Part shown: piece by piece, positions 1-5,835 of the stretch | How positions within the stretch are numbered: the first letter of the stretch is position 1 | How the letters are laid out: each line of letters begins with the position of its first letter | NCBI GenBank assembly: GCA_934573945.1 | Contig: CAKTMQ010000073.1 | Location: forward strand, 1 to 8,166 | Direction: 5' to 3' | Origin: an uncultured Oscillospiraceae bacterium | Lineage (GTDB): Bacteria > Bacillota > Clostridia > Oscillospirales > Oscillospiraceae | Length of the DNA: 8,166 nt | The notes under the pieces: model-generated | The model's database searches: none | What the model was told of the DNA's origin: nothing | What the model saw: only the letters and a program-made list of their open reading frames with translations | Position numbers and translations under genes: made by a program

Positions 1-70
1 GGTGGTCAGGCGCCACCGCCCGCTTATCCGGTCTCCACACCCCCGTCGAAACCAGTACGCCCCCGTATAG

Positions 71-88
71 CCCGCCCTGAAGGGCGGG
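71..88 (-). terminator. Possible terminator hairpin after the cyclophilin gene
   Basis: A perfect 7-bp GC stem (CCCGCCC / GGGCGGG, loop TGAA) lies about 28 bases beyond the stop codon of the minus-strand prolyl isomerase gene. Read on the minus strand there is no T-tract after the stem, so it is not a classical intrinsic terminator. It may instead protect the 3' end or act as a weak terminator. The rest of positions 1-115 shows no gene that I can support. Confidence 0.35.
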
Positions 89-115
89 AGAGGGAAAAAG
101 GGAATGAAACCGTGT

Positions 116-646
116 TTATCGTTCCGGCAGCTTTTCCGGCTGGGGATAGTCCACGCCGTGGGTATCCACCCGCACTCTGGCCATCCGCTGATCCTTCTTG
201 GGCTTGTTGGTCATCATGTTCCGGGGGGTGGAGGCGATGGCGTCCACCACGTCCATACCGTCGATGACCATGCCGAAGGCGGCGTATTCACCGTCCAGAT
301 GGGGTGCGTCCTTATGCATGATGAAGAACTGGCTGCCGGCGCTGTCGGGGATCATGGTGCGCGCCATGCTCAGCACGCCCCGGGTATGGCGCAGGTCGTT
401 GTTGAAGCCGTTGGACTTGAACTCGCCCTTGATGCAGTAGCCCGGGCCGCCGGTGCCGTCGCCCCGGGGGCAGCCGCCCTGGATCATAAAGCCGTAGATG
501 CAGCGGTGAAAGATCAGTCCGTCATAGTAGCCGCTGTTGGCCAGAGAGATAAAGTTGCGCACGCTCTCCGGCGCCACGTCAGGGTACAGCTCGGCGCGGA
601 TAACGCCGCCGTCCTCCATTTCAATGGTCACAATGGGATTTTCCAC
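116..646 (-). CDS. Cyclophilin-type peptidyl-prolyl cis-trans isomerase
   Basis: The 176-residue protein is a single cyclophilin domain that catalyses cis-trans isomerisation of X-Pro bonds in protein folding. Active-site residues known from the family are visible: R48 in the FHR motif, F53, M54 and Q56 in GFMIQGG (52-58), and SQFFI at 105-109. The HLDGEYAAFG segment (116-125) occupies the tryptophan/histidine loop of human cyclophilin A; histidine replaces that tryptophan, a substitution I would expect in bacterial members. No signal peptide or membrane segment is seen, so it is probably cytoplasmic. The start is GTG at 644-646, chosen because a perfect AGGAGG (655-660 on the complement) sits 8 bases upstream; the next in-frame ATG would cut off the first beta strand. 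It begins 40 bases after the smpB stop on the same strand, so it is probably cotranscribed with smpB. The family is certain; its specific clients are unknown. Confidence 0.93.
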   Translation of the reverse strand: MENPIVTIEMEDGGVIRAELYPDVAPESVRNFISLANSGYYDGLIFHRCIYGFMIQGGCPRGDGTGGPGYCIKGEFKSNGFNNDLRHTRGVLSMARTMIPDSAGSQFFIMHKDAPHLDGEYAAFGMVIDGMDVVDAIASTPRNMMTNKPKKDQRMARVRVDTHGVDYPQPEKLPER

Positions 647-686
647 AGGATTGTCCTCCTTTTATATTGTAGATGCGTCAGCTGTC

Positions 687-1157
687 TCAATATCGCTCCC
701 GGCGGGCGCGATCCATCTCGCGCTTGGCGTCCCGCTCGGCGATGGCCTGCCGCTTGTCGTAGTTCTTCTTGCCCTTGCACACGCCCAGTTCCACCTTCAC
801 CAGTCCGTTCCTGAAATAGACGCTCAGGGGGATCAGGGCGTAACCGTCCAGCTTCTGGGCTTCGTGGAGCTTGCGGATCTCCCGCTTGTGCATCAGGAGC
901 CGCTTGGGACGGTCCGGGTCACGGTTGAAGATGTTGCCCTTGTCATAGGGCGAGATGTGCATATTGTACACCATCAGCTCGCCCTCCTTGGTGGTGGCGC
1001 AGTAGCTGTCCTTCAGGTTCAGCTGCCCGCCGCGGATGGACTTGACCTCGGTGCCGGCCAGCTCGATGCCGGCCTCATAGCACTCCTCCACGAAATAGTC
1101 GTGAAACGCCTTGCGGTTCTGTGCCGCGGTTTTGACGCCGCCGCTGCTCTTTGTCAT
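687..1157 (-). CDS. smpB: SsrA-binding protein SmpB
   Basis: This 156-residue protein has the usual SmpB length and recognisable signatures. They include the early [11 protein letters not shown] segment, the [15 protein letters not shown] stretch with [14 protein letters not shown], the [12 protein letters not shown] segment, and a basic C-terminal tail ending RRERY. SmpB binds the tRNA-like domain of tmRNA and delivers it to stalled ribosomes, where the C-terminal tail enters the empty mRNA channel (trans-translation). The ATG at 1155-1157 is preceded by AGGAGGG (1165-1171 on the complement) with 7 bases of spacing. The reading frame stays open upstream but has no better start, and the promoter lies in that upstream part. 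No tmRNA gene is seen in the window. The gene is followed by the cyclophilin gene, probably in one operon. Confidence 0.97.
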   Translation of the reverse strand: MTKSSGGVKTAAQNRKAFHDYFVEECYEAGIELAGTEVKSIRGGQLNLKDSYCATTKEGELMVYNMHISPYDKGNIFNRDPDRPKRLLMHKREIRKLHEAQKLDGYALIPLSVYFRNGLVKVELGVCKGKKNYDKRQAIAERDAKREMDRARRERY

Positions 1158-1190
1158 GGCAAGTCCCTCCTTCCTCCGGACTGGGTACAA

Positions 1191-1219
1191 AGTATACCAC
1201 ATCTTTGCTGTCGATGCAA
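1191..1219 (-). promoter_or_regulatory. Sigma-A-type promoter for smpB
   Basis: On the minus strand, TTGCAT (-35, 1214-1219) and TATACT (-10, 1191-1196) are separated by exactly 17 bases. The predicted start of transcription falls near 1184, giving a short leader of about 27 bases that contains the smpB ribosome binding site. The -35 box lies 30 bases from the -35 box of the divergent plus-strand promoter. Confidence 0.75.
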
Positions 1220-1249
1220 GAGGAAAAGGGGCGCCGCCGGGCGGGAGAC

Positions 1250-1278
1250 TTGACGCACCGGCGGGAAAACGGTACAAT
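1250..1278 (+). promoter_or_regulatory. Sigma-A-type promoter for the C-S lyase/Nudix operon
   Basis: TTGACG (-35, 1250-1255) and TACAAT (-10, 1273-1278) are separated by 17 bases, each hexamer one base from consensus. The expected transcript start is near 1285, about 45 bases before the aminotransferase-fold gene. It is divergent to the smpB promoter, so both lie in one short intergenic region. Confidence 0.78.
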
Positions 1279-1290
1279 AGCAGCAGCATC

Positions 1291-1310
1291 GCCGCCCGTG
1301 ACCGGGCGGC
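1291..1310 (+). promoter_or_regulatory. 5' leader stem-loop before the C-S lyase ribosome binding site
   Basis: GCCGCCCG and CGGGCGGC form a perfect 8-bp GC stem with a TGAC loop, starting about 6 bases after the predicted transcript start. The ribosome binding site (AAAGGAG, 1314-1320) follows directly after the stem. It could act as a 5' mRNA-stabilising hairpin or modulate ribosome loading. There is no T-tract, so it is not a terminator. Confidence 0.5.
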
Positions 1311-1330
1311 AGAAAAGGAGTGGCATCCGT

Positions 1331-2506
1331 ATGAATTATGATTTTACCACGTTGCCGGATCGCTGGGATACCGGCGCGGAGAAATATGAGCTGATGAAGG
1401 AGCGCTGCGGCGCTGTGCCCCGGGGCACCGTGCCCTTCTCTGTGGCGGATATGGACTTCCTGCCGCCGCCGGAGCTGGCGGAGGGCGTGGCCGCCTTCCT
1501 GCACCGCAGGGTGCTGGGCTATACCAGAGCGCCGGAGAGCTATTTCGACGCCTTCCTCCGCTGGATGCGCCGCCGTCACGGTGTGGCGCTGGAGCGCCAA
1601 TGGGTGGTGGACGCCGACAGTGTGCTGGGCGCCATGCACCAGATGATCCGGGCGTTCTCCCGGCCGGGGGAGGCCATTGTGGTGATGACGCCGGCCTATC
1701 CGCCCTTTCTGGACGCGCCGGAGGGGCTTGACCGCCGGCGGCTGGACTGCCCGCTGCTGCCGGGAGCGGATCACCGCTACGGCATCGATTACGACGCGCT
1801 GGAAGCGCTGTGCCGCCGGGAGGATGTGCGCCTGTTGATCTTCTGCAACCCCCACAATCCGGTGGGACGGGTGTGGAGCCGGCAGGAGCTGGAGCAGGTG
1901 GCGGACATCTGCCTGCGCCACGACGTGTTCATCATCTCCGATGAAATCCACGCCGACCTGATCCTGCCGGGACACGTGTTCACCTCCATGGCGTCGCTGC
2001 CGGAGCGGTATCTGCGCAACTGCGCCGTCAGTACCTCGGCCACCAAGACCTTCAACATCGCCGCCATCAAGGGCGCGGCCATCGTGATGGCCGATGAGGA
2101 ACGCCGCCGCCTGTACCGGACGTGCCGGACGGACACGGGGCGGGACATCCTGTCCTATGCCGCCTGCGAGACGGTATGGGAGAAGTGCGAGCCGTGGCTG
2201 GATGAACTGCTGACGGTGCTGGAGGAGAACCGGCGGCTGATGGCGGGGTTCTTGGCGGATCGCCTGCCGGAGGTGGGAATGACGCCGCTGGAGGCCACCT
2301 ATCTGCCGTGGCTGGACTTCCGTTTTCTGGGGCTGACCCCCGAGGCGCAGGCACGGTTCATGGCAGAGAAAGCGCGCTGCTTCTTCACCGAGGGCTATCA
2401 CTTCGGCAAAGGGGGCGCGGGCTTTGAGCGCTGGAGCATCGCCTGCCCCACCCGGGTGCTGGCAGAGGGACTGGAGCGGATGGAGCAGGCCGTCCGCAGC
2501 CGCTGA
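1331..2506 (+). CDS. MalY/PatB-type PLP-dependent C-S beta-lyase (aminotransferase fold type I)
   Basis: The 391-residue protein belongs to the class I/II aminotransferase superfamily and most resembles the MalY/PatB group, which cleaves cystathionine or cysteine S-conjugates to a thiol, pyruvate and ammonia. Visible family signatures are FSVADMDF (36-43), the GY pair at 63-64, TPAYPPF (120-126), CNPHNPVG (172-179) with the cofactor-contacting asparagine, and SDEIHADL (203-210) with the aspartate that pairs with the pyridine nitrogen. The Schiff-base lysine is K239 in SATKTFNI, and the likely carboxylate-binding arginine is R367 before IACP. The segment that usually reads close to PGVV before the phosphate-binding helix is here DADSVLG (94-100), an unusual variation. 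The start is ATG 1331 with AAAGGAG 10 bases upstream. A Nudix hydrolase follows after 18 bases, indicating an operon. Substrate (cystathionine, another cysteine conjugate, or a true transamination) cannot be settled from sequence. Confidence 0.88.
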   Translation: MNYDFTTLPDRWDTGAEKYELMKERCGAVPRGTVPFSVADMDFLPPPELAEGVAAFLHRRVLGYTRAPESYFDAFLRWMRRRHGVALERQWVVDADSVLGAMHQMIRAFSRPGEAIVVMTPAYPPFLDAPEGLDRRRLDCPLLPGADHRYGIDYDALEALCRREDVRLLIFCNPHNPVGRVWSRQELEQVADICLRHDVFIISDEIHADLILPGHVFTSMASLPERYLRNCAVSTSATKTFNIAAIKGAAIVMADEERRRLYRTCRTDTGRDILSYAACETVWEKCEPWLDELLTVLEENRRLMAGFLADRLPEVGMTPLEATYLPWLDFRFLGLTPEAQARFMAEKARCFFTEGYHFGKGGAGFERWSIACPTRVLAEGLERMEQAVRSR

Positions 2507-2524
2507 GAAAGAGAGGTACAGACC

Positions 2525-3058
2525 ATGGAACTGACGGAAAAGACGCTGCGTTCGGAGCGGATCTACGACGGGAAGATCATCCATGTGCGGCGGGACGAGG
2601 TGCTGCTCCCCAACGGCCATACCGCCATGCGGGAGGTGGTGGCGCATCCCGGCGGCGTGGGTATTCTGGCACTGGACGGCGACGGCACGGTGCTGCTGGT
2701 GCGGCAGTACCGCTATGCCTTTGGCCGCACGCTGCTGGAGATCCCCGCCGGCAAGCGGGAGAAGGGGGAGGAGCCGCTGACCACCGCCAAGCGGGAGCTG
2801 CAGGAGGAGACCGGCGCTCAGGCGGACAACTGGACGTCTCTCGGCGCCCTGATCGCCTCCCCCGGGTGCTACGATGAGGTGCTCTATCTCTATCTGGCCA
2901 CCGGTCTCCGTTTCGGTCAGACCCATCCGGATGAGGATGAATTTCTGGCGCTGGAGCGGATGCCGCTGGCGGAGCTGGTGCGCCGCTGTATGGACGGGGA
3001 GATCACCGATGCCAAGACGGTGTGCGCCGCCCTGAAGGCAAAAAATCTGGGACTTTGA
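2525..3058 (+). CDS. Nudix hydrolase, ADP-ribose pyrophosphatase-like (NudF type)
   Basis: The 177-residue protein has a perfect Nudix box at residues 76-98: G76, E82, then R90-E91-L92-Q93-E94-E95-x-G97-A98, whose glutamates bind the catalytic divalent metal. The preceding VRQYRYA (59-65) and LEIPAGK (71-77) segments and the downstream SPGCYDE (112-118) are typical of the ADP-ribose/nucleoside diphosphate sugar pyrophosphatase subgroup, which splits ADP-ribose to AMP and ribose 5-phosphate. Length fits that subgroup. It is cytoplasmic. The start ATG 2525 is preceded by GAGAGG about 8 bases upstream and lies 18 bases after the C-S lyase stop, so the two are cotranscribed. The exact substrate is inferred from subgroup resemblance only. 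Confidence 0.9.
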   Translation: MELTEKTLRSERIYDGKIIHVRRDEVLLPNGHTAMREVVAHPGGVGILALDGDGTVLLVRQYRYAFGRTLLEIPAGKREKGEEPLTTAKRELQEETGAQADNWTSLGALIASPGCYDEVLYLYLATGLRFGQTHPDEDEFLALERMPLAELVRRCMDGEITDAKTVCAALKAKNLGL

Positions 3059-3068
3059 CGGAAAAGCC

Positions 3069-3097
3069 TTGTGTTTTCACCGGTTATCCGTTATGAT
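3069..3097 (+). promoter_or_regulatory. Promoter for the small membrane protein gene
   Basis: TTGTGT (-35, 3069-3074) and TATGAT (-10, 3092-3097) are separated by 17 bases and begin just 10 bases after the Nudix stop codon. The small downstream gene can thus be transcribed on its own as well as by read-through from the upstream operon. Confidence 0.6.
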
Positions 3098-3129
3098 AGA
3101 CACAAGTAAGCTGTGGGAGGCTGGACAAT

Positions 3130-3390
3130 ATGAGAAAAATGGATAGCAGAACGGTTCTGGAGCTGGTGCTGCTGGTAGTGGCGGTGGTGTTCTGGCTGCT
3201 GCGCCGCACCGGCACGCTGACGGCGCCCTGGTCTGTGACGGTGGCGGCCATCTCGCTGGCGGTGGCCATGGGTATGCTGGGCGTGGGCTACATCGCCCAG
3301 AAAGCCAAGTCCCGTAAGATCGCGGGCGTCCTGCTGCTGGCCTTCGCGCTGCTGCAGATCATTGTGGGTCTGATGGCGCTGCGGGGCTGA
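3130..3390 (+). CDS. Small three-segment integral membrane protein, function unknown
   Basis: I do not recognise the family. The 86-residue protein is very hydrophobic, with three predicted membrane segments at about residues 8-24, 35-56 and 63-83. Basic loops lie between them (RR at 25-26 and KAKSRK at 58-63), and there is a short charged N-terminus. The loop between segments two and three (YIAQKAKSRK) is positive and so probably cytoplasmic. ATG 3130 is preceded by GGGAGG at 3115-3120 with 9 bases of spacing. It has its own likely promoter and is followed by a strong terminator 18 bases after its stop, so it closes the C-S lyase/Nudix transcription unit. No catalytic or binding motif is visible. 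Confidence 0.75.
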   Translation: MRKMDSRTVLELVLLVVAVVFWLLRRTGTLTAPWSVTVAAISLAVAMGMLGVGYIAQKAKSRKIAGVLLLAFALLQIIVGLMALRG

Positions 3391-3407
3391 GAACAGTTTT
3401 TATCCGA

Positions 3408-3446
3408 AAAAAACCACTCTGAAGAGGTTCTTCGGGGTGGTTTTTT
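3408..3446 (+). terminator. Strong intrinsic terminator
   Basis: Positions 3408-3424 and 3430-3446 form a 17-bp stem (with two G-T pairs) around the 5-base loop AGGTT. The distal arm ends in TTTTTT, matched by an A-tract on the proximal side, so it could terminate transcription from either strand. It lies 18 bases after the small membrane protein stop codon. The following stretch 3447-3544 is GC-rich and shows no recognisable feature except the next ribosome binding site. Confidence 0.9.
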
Positions 3447-3544
3447 GCGTCCCTTTGCCCCCTTTTTAACGCCGCGCACGGCGCTGTTGCCCGCGGCCAT
3501 GCAACGAACCGGCGGCAGGGGCGCGGGGGCAGGGAGGTGATCGT

Positions 3545-3709
3545 ATGGAACCGTATGCCCATGGCACCGCGGCGGAATGCGAGATGTGCGGCGGCGAGAT
3601 CTACCGGGGCGAGGCGTACTATTATATCAACGGCGACGCGGTGTGCCGGGACTGTCTGGCGGATTACGCCCGCCGGGTCTTTGCACCGTTTGTGGTAAAG
3701 GAGGGATGA
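3545..3709 (+). CDS. 54-residue double-CxxC (zinc-ribbon-like) protein
   Basis: A 54-residue reading frame starts at ATG 3545. It has one of the best ribosome binding sites in the window (GGAGGTGAT, ending 3 bases before the start). The protein carries C12-x2-C15 and C34-x2-C37, a spacing typical of a small zinc ribbon or knuckle. A tyrosine-rich strand (YYYINGDAVC) lies between the pairs, and a helical tail follows. I do not recognise the exact family. Such mini-proteins are common in prophage and other accessory gene sets, but nothing here proves a phage origin. The next gene begins 2 bases after its stop, so translation of the two is probably coupled. Confidence 0.72.
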   Translation: MEPYAHGTAAECEMCGGEIYRGEAYYYINGDAVCRDCLADYARRVFAPFVVKEG

Positions 3710-3711
3710 GC

Positions 3712-3957
3712 ATGGCGAAAACCACCGCGTGGGACACCTACATGAAGCGGGCGGCGGCGCAGCTGAGCCGCGCCTGTGCCGAGACGGCGGAGGAGATGAG
3801 CGGCGGCCAGACCGGCGTGCGGGAGATCCGCGAGCTGGCCGGCGCCATGAAGGAGCTGACGGCGCTGCGCGTGGCGCTGTCGTCGCCGGAGAAGTGCCTG
3901 CCCCGGGACGCGGTGCAGGTGTCCTTCGATGAGGAGGACGGAGTGTGGCGGGCATAG
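3712..3957 (+). CDS. 81-residue helical protein of unknown function
   Basis: The 81-residue product is charged and mostly helical in appearance (residues 5-55), followed by a short beta-like C-terminus (QVSFDEEDGVW). No family is recognised. ATG 3712 is preferred because AGGAGG at 3700-3705 lies 6 bases upstream. An in-frame ATG at 3706, overlapping the previous stop as ATGA, is too close to that site. The gene follows the double-CxxC mini-protein by 2 bases, so the two form a translationally coupled pair. I see no promoter immediately upstream of the pair and no terminator after it. Confidence 0.68.
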   Translation: MAKTTAWDTYMKRAAAQLSRACAETAEEMSGGQTGVREIRELAGAMKELTALRVALSSPEKCLPRDAVQVSFDEEDGVWRA

Positions 3958-3999
3958 CCGCCCGGCAGGCTCCCGGTTTGTTATGGCAGTCCGGTGCGC

Positions 4000-4016
4000 A
4001 GCAACAGCCGGTTGCT
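4000..4016. promoter_or_regulatory. Inverted repeat overlapping the XRE gene promoter, candidate operator
   Basis: AGCAAC and GTTGCT form a perfect 6-bp inverted repeat around AGCCG. The second arm ends on the first base of the -35 box (4016-4021). The position suits a binding site for a dimeric helix-turn-helix regulator, plausibly the downstream gene product controlling itself. This is inference. Confidence 0.4.
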
Positions 4017-4044
4017 TGTCAGGCGCGTCATTCTGTGTTACACT
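4016..4044 (+). promoter_or_regulatory. Promoter for the XRE regulator
   Basis: TTGTCA (-35, 4016-4021) and TACACT (-10, 4039-4044) are separated by 17 bases. The predicted transcript start is near 4051, which leaves a very short leader made up mainly of the ribosome binding site AGGAGGT. Confidence 0.7.
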
Positions 4045-4067
4045 TACGGCAACAGGAGGTGTTCCGA

Positions 4068-4508
4068 ATGGAGACAAAGGATGTATTATACGAACTGCGA
4101 ACGAAAAGGGGACTGTCACAGGACGAACTGGCAGAACAGGTCTTTGTGACGAGGCAGGCGGTATCCCGCTGGGAGAACGGAGAGACGACACCGAATCCGG
4201 AGACGCTGAAGCTGCTCTCCAGTTTTTTTGACGCTTCCATCAATACGCTGCTGGGCGCACCCAGACAGCTGATCTGTCAGTGCTGCGGGATGCCGCTGAC
4301 GGATGATACCACCAGCAAGGAGCCGGACGGCGCCTTCAACGAGGACTACTGCAAGTGGTGCTATGACGGCGGTACGTTCAAGTACACCAGCATGGAGCAG
4401 CTGATCGACTTCTGCGTGACCCATATGGCAAGTGAGACGTGGCCGGCGGAGCAGGTACGCGCCCACATGGAGGCGGTGGTGCCCCAGCTGAAGCACTGGA
4501 AGAAATAA
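4068..4508 (+). CDS. XRE-family transcriptional regulator with C-terminal zinc ribbon
   Basis: The 146-residue protein has two parts. Residues 5-62 are a Cro/C1-type helix-turn-helix, with LSQDELAEQVFVTRQAVSRWENG (16-38) containing both helices of the DNA-binding motif, followed by the usual P-x-x-E-T-L-K-L-L segment. Residues 68-120 match the putative zinc ribbon family (Pfam Zn_ribbon_2 type): C70-x2-C73 with GMPL, then NEDYCKWCYDGG containing C95-x2-C98, and a helical MEQLIDFC tail. It probably binds DNA as a dimer in the cytoplasm; the zinc ribbon may sense metal or redox state or be structural. The start ATG 4068 is chosen over a longer in-frame extension because AGGAGGTG lies just upstream and the promoter lies inside the extension. 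It has its own promoter and terminator. Confidence 0.92.
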   Translation: METKDVLYELRTKRGLSQDELAEQVFVTRQAVSRWENGETTPNPETLKLLSSFFDASINTLLGAPRQLICQCCGMPLTDDTTSKEPDGAFNEDYCKWCYDGGTFKYTSMEQLIDFCVTHMASETWPAEQVRAHMEAVVPQLKHWKK

Positions 4509-4519
4509 CGGACTGAGAC

Positions 4520-4549
4520 AAAGGGCGTGACCGTAAGGTCACGCCCTTT
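4520..4549 (+). terminator. Intrinsic terminator of the XRE gene
   Basis: A perfect 13-bp stem (AAAGGGCGTGACC / GGTCACGCCCTTT) encloses the tetraloop GTAA, 11 bases after the XRE stop codon. The terminal T-run is short. The dispersed repeat begins on the very next base. Confidence 0.85.
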
Positions 4550-4746
4550 AGACTGTCGAAAAACCTGCGGTTTTTCCGACAAAGGGTTTGCAGTCTGCTG
4601 CGCGCATAATTTGTTCGCCTACGGCGAACAAATTCCACACTTGCAGCCTGAGAAGTATTTTCTCTCACGCACATGTCGTTAGAGAAAATGATTTGAATTT
4701 TTTGCCGCCTGCGGGCGGCAAACTCTGCGAGGCTTTTTTGACACGC
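4550..4746 (+). repeat. Dispersed structured intergenic repeat, copy 1
   Basis: This 197-base non-coding block recurs in the same orientation at 7965-8163 with 6 substitutions and 2 one-base insertions. It contains four hairpins: 4554-4565/4569-4581 (one bulged C), 4608-4619/4623-4634 (perfect 12 bp, loop TAC), 4657-4665/4681-4689 (9 bp, 15-base loop), and 4701-4709/4714-4722 (perfect 9 bp, loop TGCG). A T6 run follows at 4734-4739. No transposase, flanking target duplication or terminal inverted repeat is seen. It lies between the XRE terminator and the convergent CmpB-family gene. It could be a miniature mobile element, an interspersed RNA structure, or a 3'-end processing unit. Confidence 0.9.
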
Positions 4747-4765
4747 AAAGGGCGCAGCCCTTTTT
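4747..4765 (+). terminator. Small hairpin with T-run between convergent genes
   Basis: AAAGGGC and GCCCTTT (4747-4753/4757-4763, loop GCA) form a 7-bp stem followed by further T residues on the plus strand. It lies 15 bases beyond the stop codon of the minus-strand CmpB gene, so it may end transcription in that direction too, though the T-run there is only three bases. It is absent after copy 2 of the repeat and thus probably belongs to this locus. Confidence 0.55.
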
Positions 4766-4779
4766 GATAAGTAAAAGTA

Positions 4780-5655
4780 TCAGTCCTCGTCCTGATGGCG
4801 CAGCTTGCGCTCCAGCTCCCGCATACGGGCGCGGCGCTCCTTCATGGCGGCCACGGCGGCGTCCAGACGGGCGGCCAGCTCGGTGTCCTCGAAGCGGCCG
4901 GCCTTGCGCGCCTGCGCCGCCTCGGTCAGCAGCTCCTTCACGCGGCGGTTGGAAGCCTTGAACTCCCGGCGTGCCGCCTGCAGACGCTGCACCATGGCCT
5001 TGGGGCGCGCCTGCAGCTCGGGATAGGCCTGGTGGATACGGCGGATAAACAGGTTGCGATCCCGCAGCAGCTCGTGTACCTTTTGGCTGATCTCCTCGGT
5101 ACTGTCGCCCTCCTGGGCGTCGATCTCCCGGCGCACCACACCCATCAGCACATAGGACACCGCCAGATCGCTGACCAGCAGCACCGCGATGGCGATGGCG
5201 GCGAAATGGAGCCAGAAGGGCGGGCACTTCTCGATAAGGCCGAAGTAGACCGGGTCGATCCACAGCACGATCACCATGCTGGCCAGACCGAACAGCATCA
5301 GGTTGCCGATCCAGATACGGCCGTTGAGGTTCATGGGCTTCCGGCTGTAGTCCCACCAGCGGGCGTGGAAGGCTTTTTCCATGTACCAGCTGATAAAGTA
5401 TTCCAGCGCGCCGCAGATGAAAAAGCCGGCCAGAAAGATCTCGCCCGGTGTGCCGTCCCGACCGATGAAGCCGCCCACCAGCACCGTTACCAACACCACG
5501 CCGCAGCCGTAGATGGGGCAGTAGGGGCCGATGAGAAAGCCCCGGTTGATGAACCGGTGGTACTGGATGTATTTCAGCGTGACCTCCATCATCCAGCCCA
5601 GACAGGAGAATACGAAGTACAGTATGATGAGCTGACACAGCAGCGTCCAGTTCAT
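4780..5655 (-). CDS. CmpB-family (putative ABC transporter type IV) membrane protein
   Basis: The 291-residue protein resembles the ABC_trans_CmpB family, annotated as putative transporter permeases although their activity is poorly known. About five membrane segments are predicted near residues 5-22, 42-64, 72-92, 115-138 and 147-174. Family signatures are FSCLGWMMEV (16-25), NRGFLIGPYCPIYGCG (37-52) and RWWDYSRKPMNLNGRI (99-114). From about 176 on the protein is soluble, strongly charged and helical with coiled-coil character, rich in R, K, E and A, and probably cytoplasmic. The ATG at 5653-5655 is preceded by a modest GAGGG. The gene stands alone, with no ATPase partner next to it, so a transporter role is not supported by context. 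It is transcribed from a consensus promoter and converges on the XRE gene. Confidence 0.88.
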   Translation of the reverse strand: MNWTLLCQLIILYFVFSCLGWMMEVTLKYIQYHRFINRGFLIGPYCPIYGCGVVLVTVLVGGFIGRDGTPGEIFLAGFFICGALEYFISWYMEKAFHARWWDYSRKPMNLNGRIWIGNLMLFGLASMVIVLWIDPVYFGLIEKCPPFWLHFAAIAIAVLLVSDLAVSYVLMGVVRREIDAQEGDSTEEISQKVHELLRDRNLFIRRIHQAYPELQARPKAMVQRLQAARREFKASNRRVKELLTEAAQARKAGRFEDTELAARLDAAVAAMKERRARMRELERKLRHQDED

Positions 5656-5699
5656 GGGCGATCCCTCACTCTTTCCGGTTCTTGTCAGGTTTTTTACAA

Positions 5700-5729
5700 A
5701 TTATAGGGGATGGGGACGGGGCTTGTCAA
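5700..5729 (-). promoter_or_regulatory. Consensus promoter for the CmpB-family gene
   Basis: On the minus strand, perfect TTGACA (5724-5729) and perfect TATAAT (5700-5705) are separated by an 18-base GC-rich spacer. This is the closest match to the consensus in the window and predicts substantial constitutive expression. The predicted start of transcription leaves a leader of about 40 bases. Confidence 0.85.
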
Positions 5730-5763
5730 GGGTGGGCGGGGGACTGACCGCCGCCAGAGCGGG

Positions 5764-5790
5764 ATTTATGTGAAAATAACTGAATTTATG
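5764..5790 (+). repeat. Direct repeats 20 bases apart upstream of the surface protein promoter
   Basis: ATTTATG occurs at 5764-5770 and 5784-5790, each followed by an A-rich run (TGAAAA and GAAAA). The period of exactly 20 bases equals about two helical turns, and the second copy ends 10 bases before the -35 box. This suits tandem binding of an activator on one face of the DNA, but no regulator is identified. Confidence 0.4.
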
Positions 5791-5800
5791 GAAAAGACAC

Positions 5801-5829
5801 TTGCACTTTGGCGACAGGTGTGCTAAGAT
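5801..5829 (+). promoter_or_regulatory. Promoter for the SipW-type surface protein gene
   Basis: TTGCAC (-35, 5801-5806) and TAAGAT (-10, 5824-5829) are separated by 17 bases. If transcription starts near 5836, the mRNA has an untranslated leader of about 395 bases. Nothing closer to the gene matches a promoter as well, though this was judged by eye. Confidence 0.6.
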
Positions 5830-5835
5830 TATAAC

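Noticed and set aside
104..814. Plus-strand open frame opposite the cyclophilin and smpB genes
   Set aside because: It is antisense to two well-recognised genes, with no ribosome binding site and no family resemblance.
1154..2926. A 590-codon open frame on the minus strand opposite the C-S lyase and Nudix genes
   Set aside because: Its translation is low-complexity (H, Q, R, G rich), matches no family, and it runs antisense to two genes with intact active-site motifs. High GC explains the lack of stops.
3945..4067. N-terminal extension of the XRE regulator
   Set aside because: It would cover the promoter and ribosome binding site and is unrelated to the helix-turn-helix family, which begins a few residues after ATG 4068.
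4550..4746. CRISPR array or attachment site
   Set aside because: There are only two long, widely spaced copies with no short regular spacers, and no integrase or tRNA nearby.
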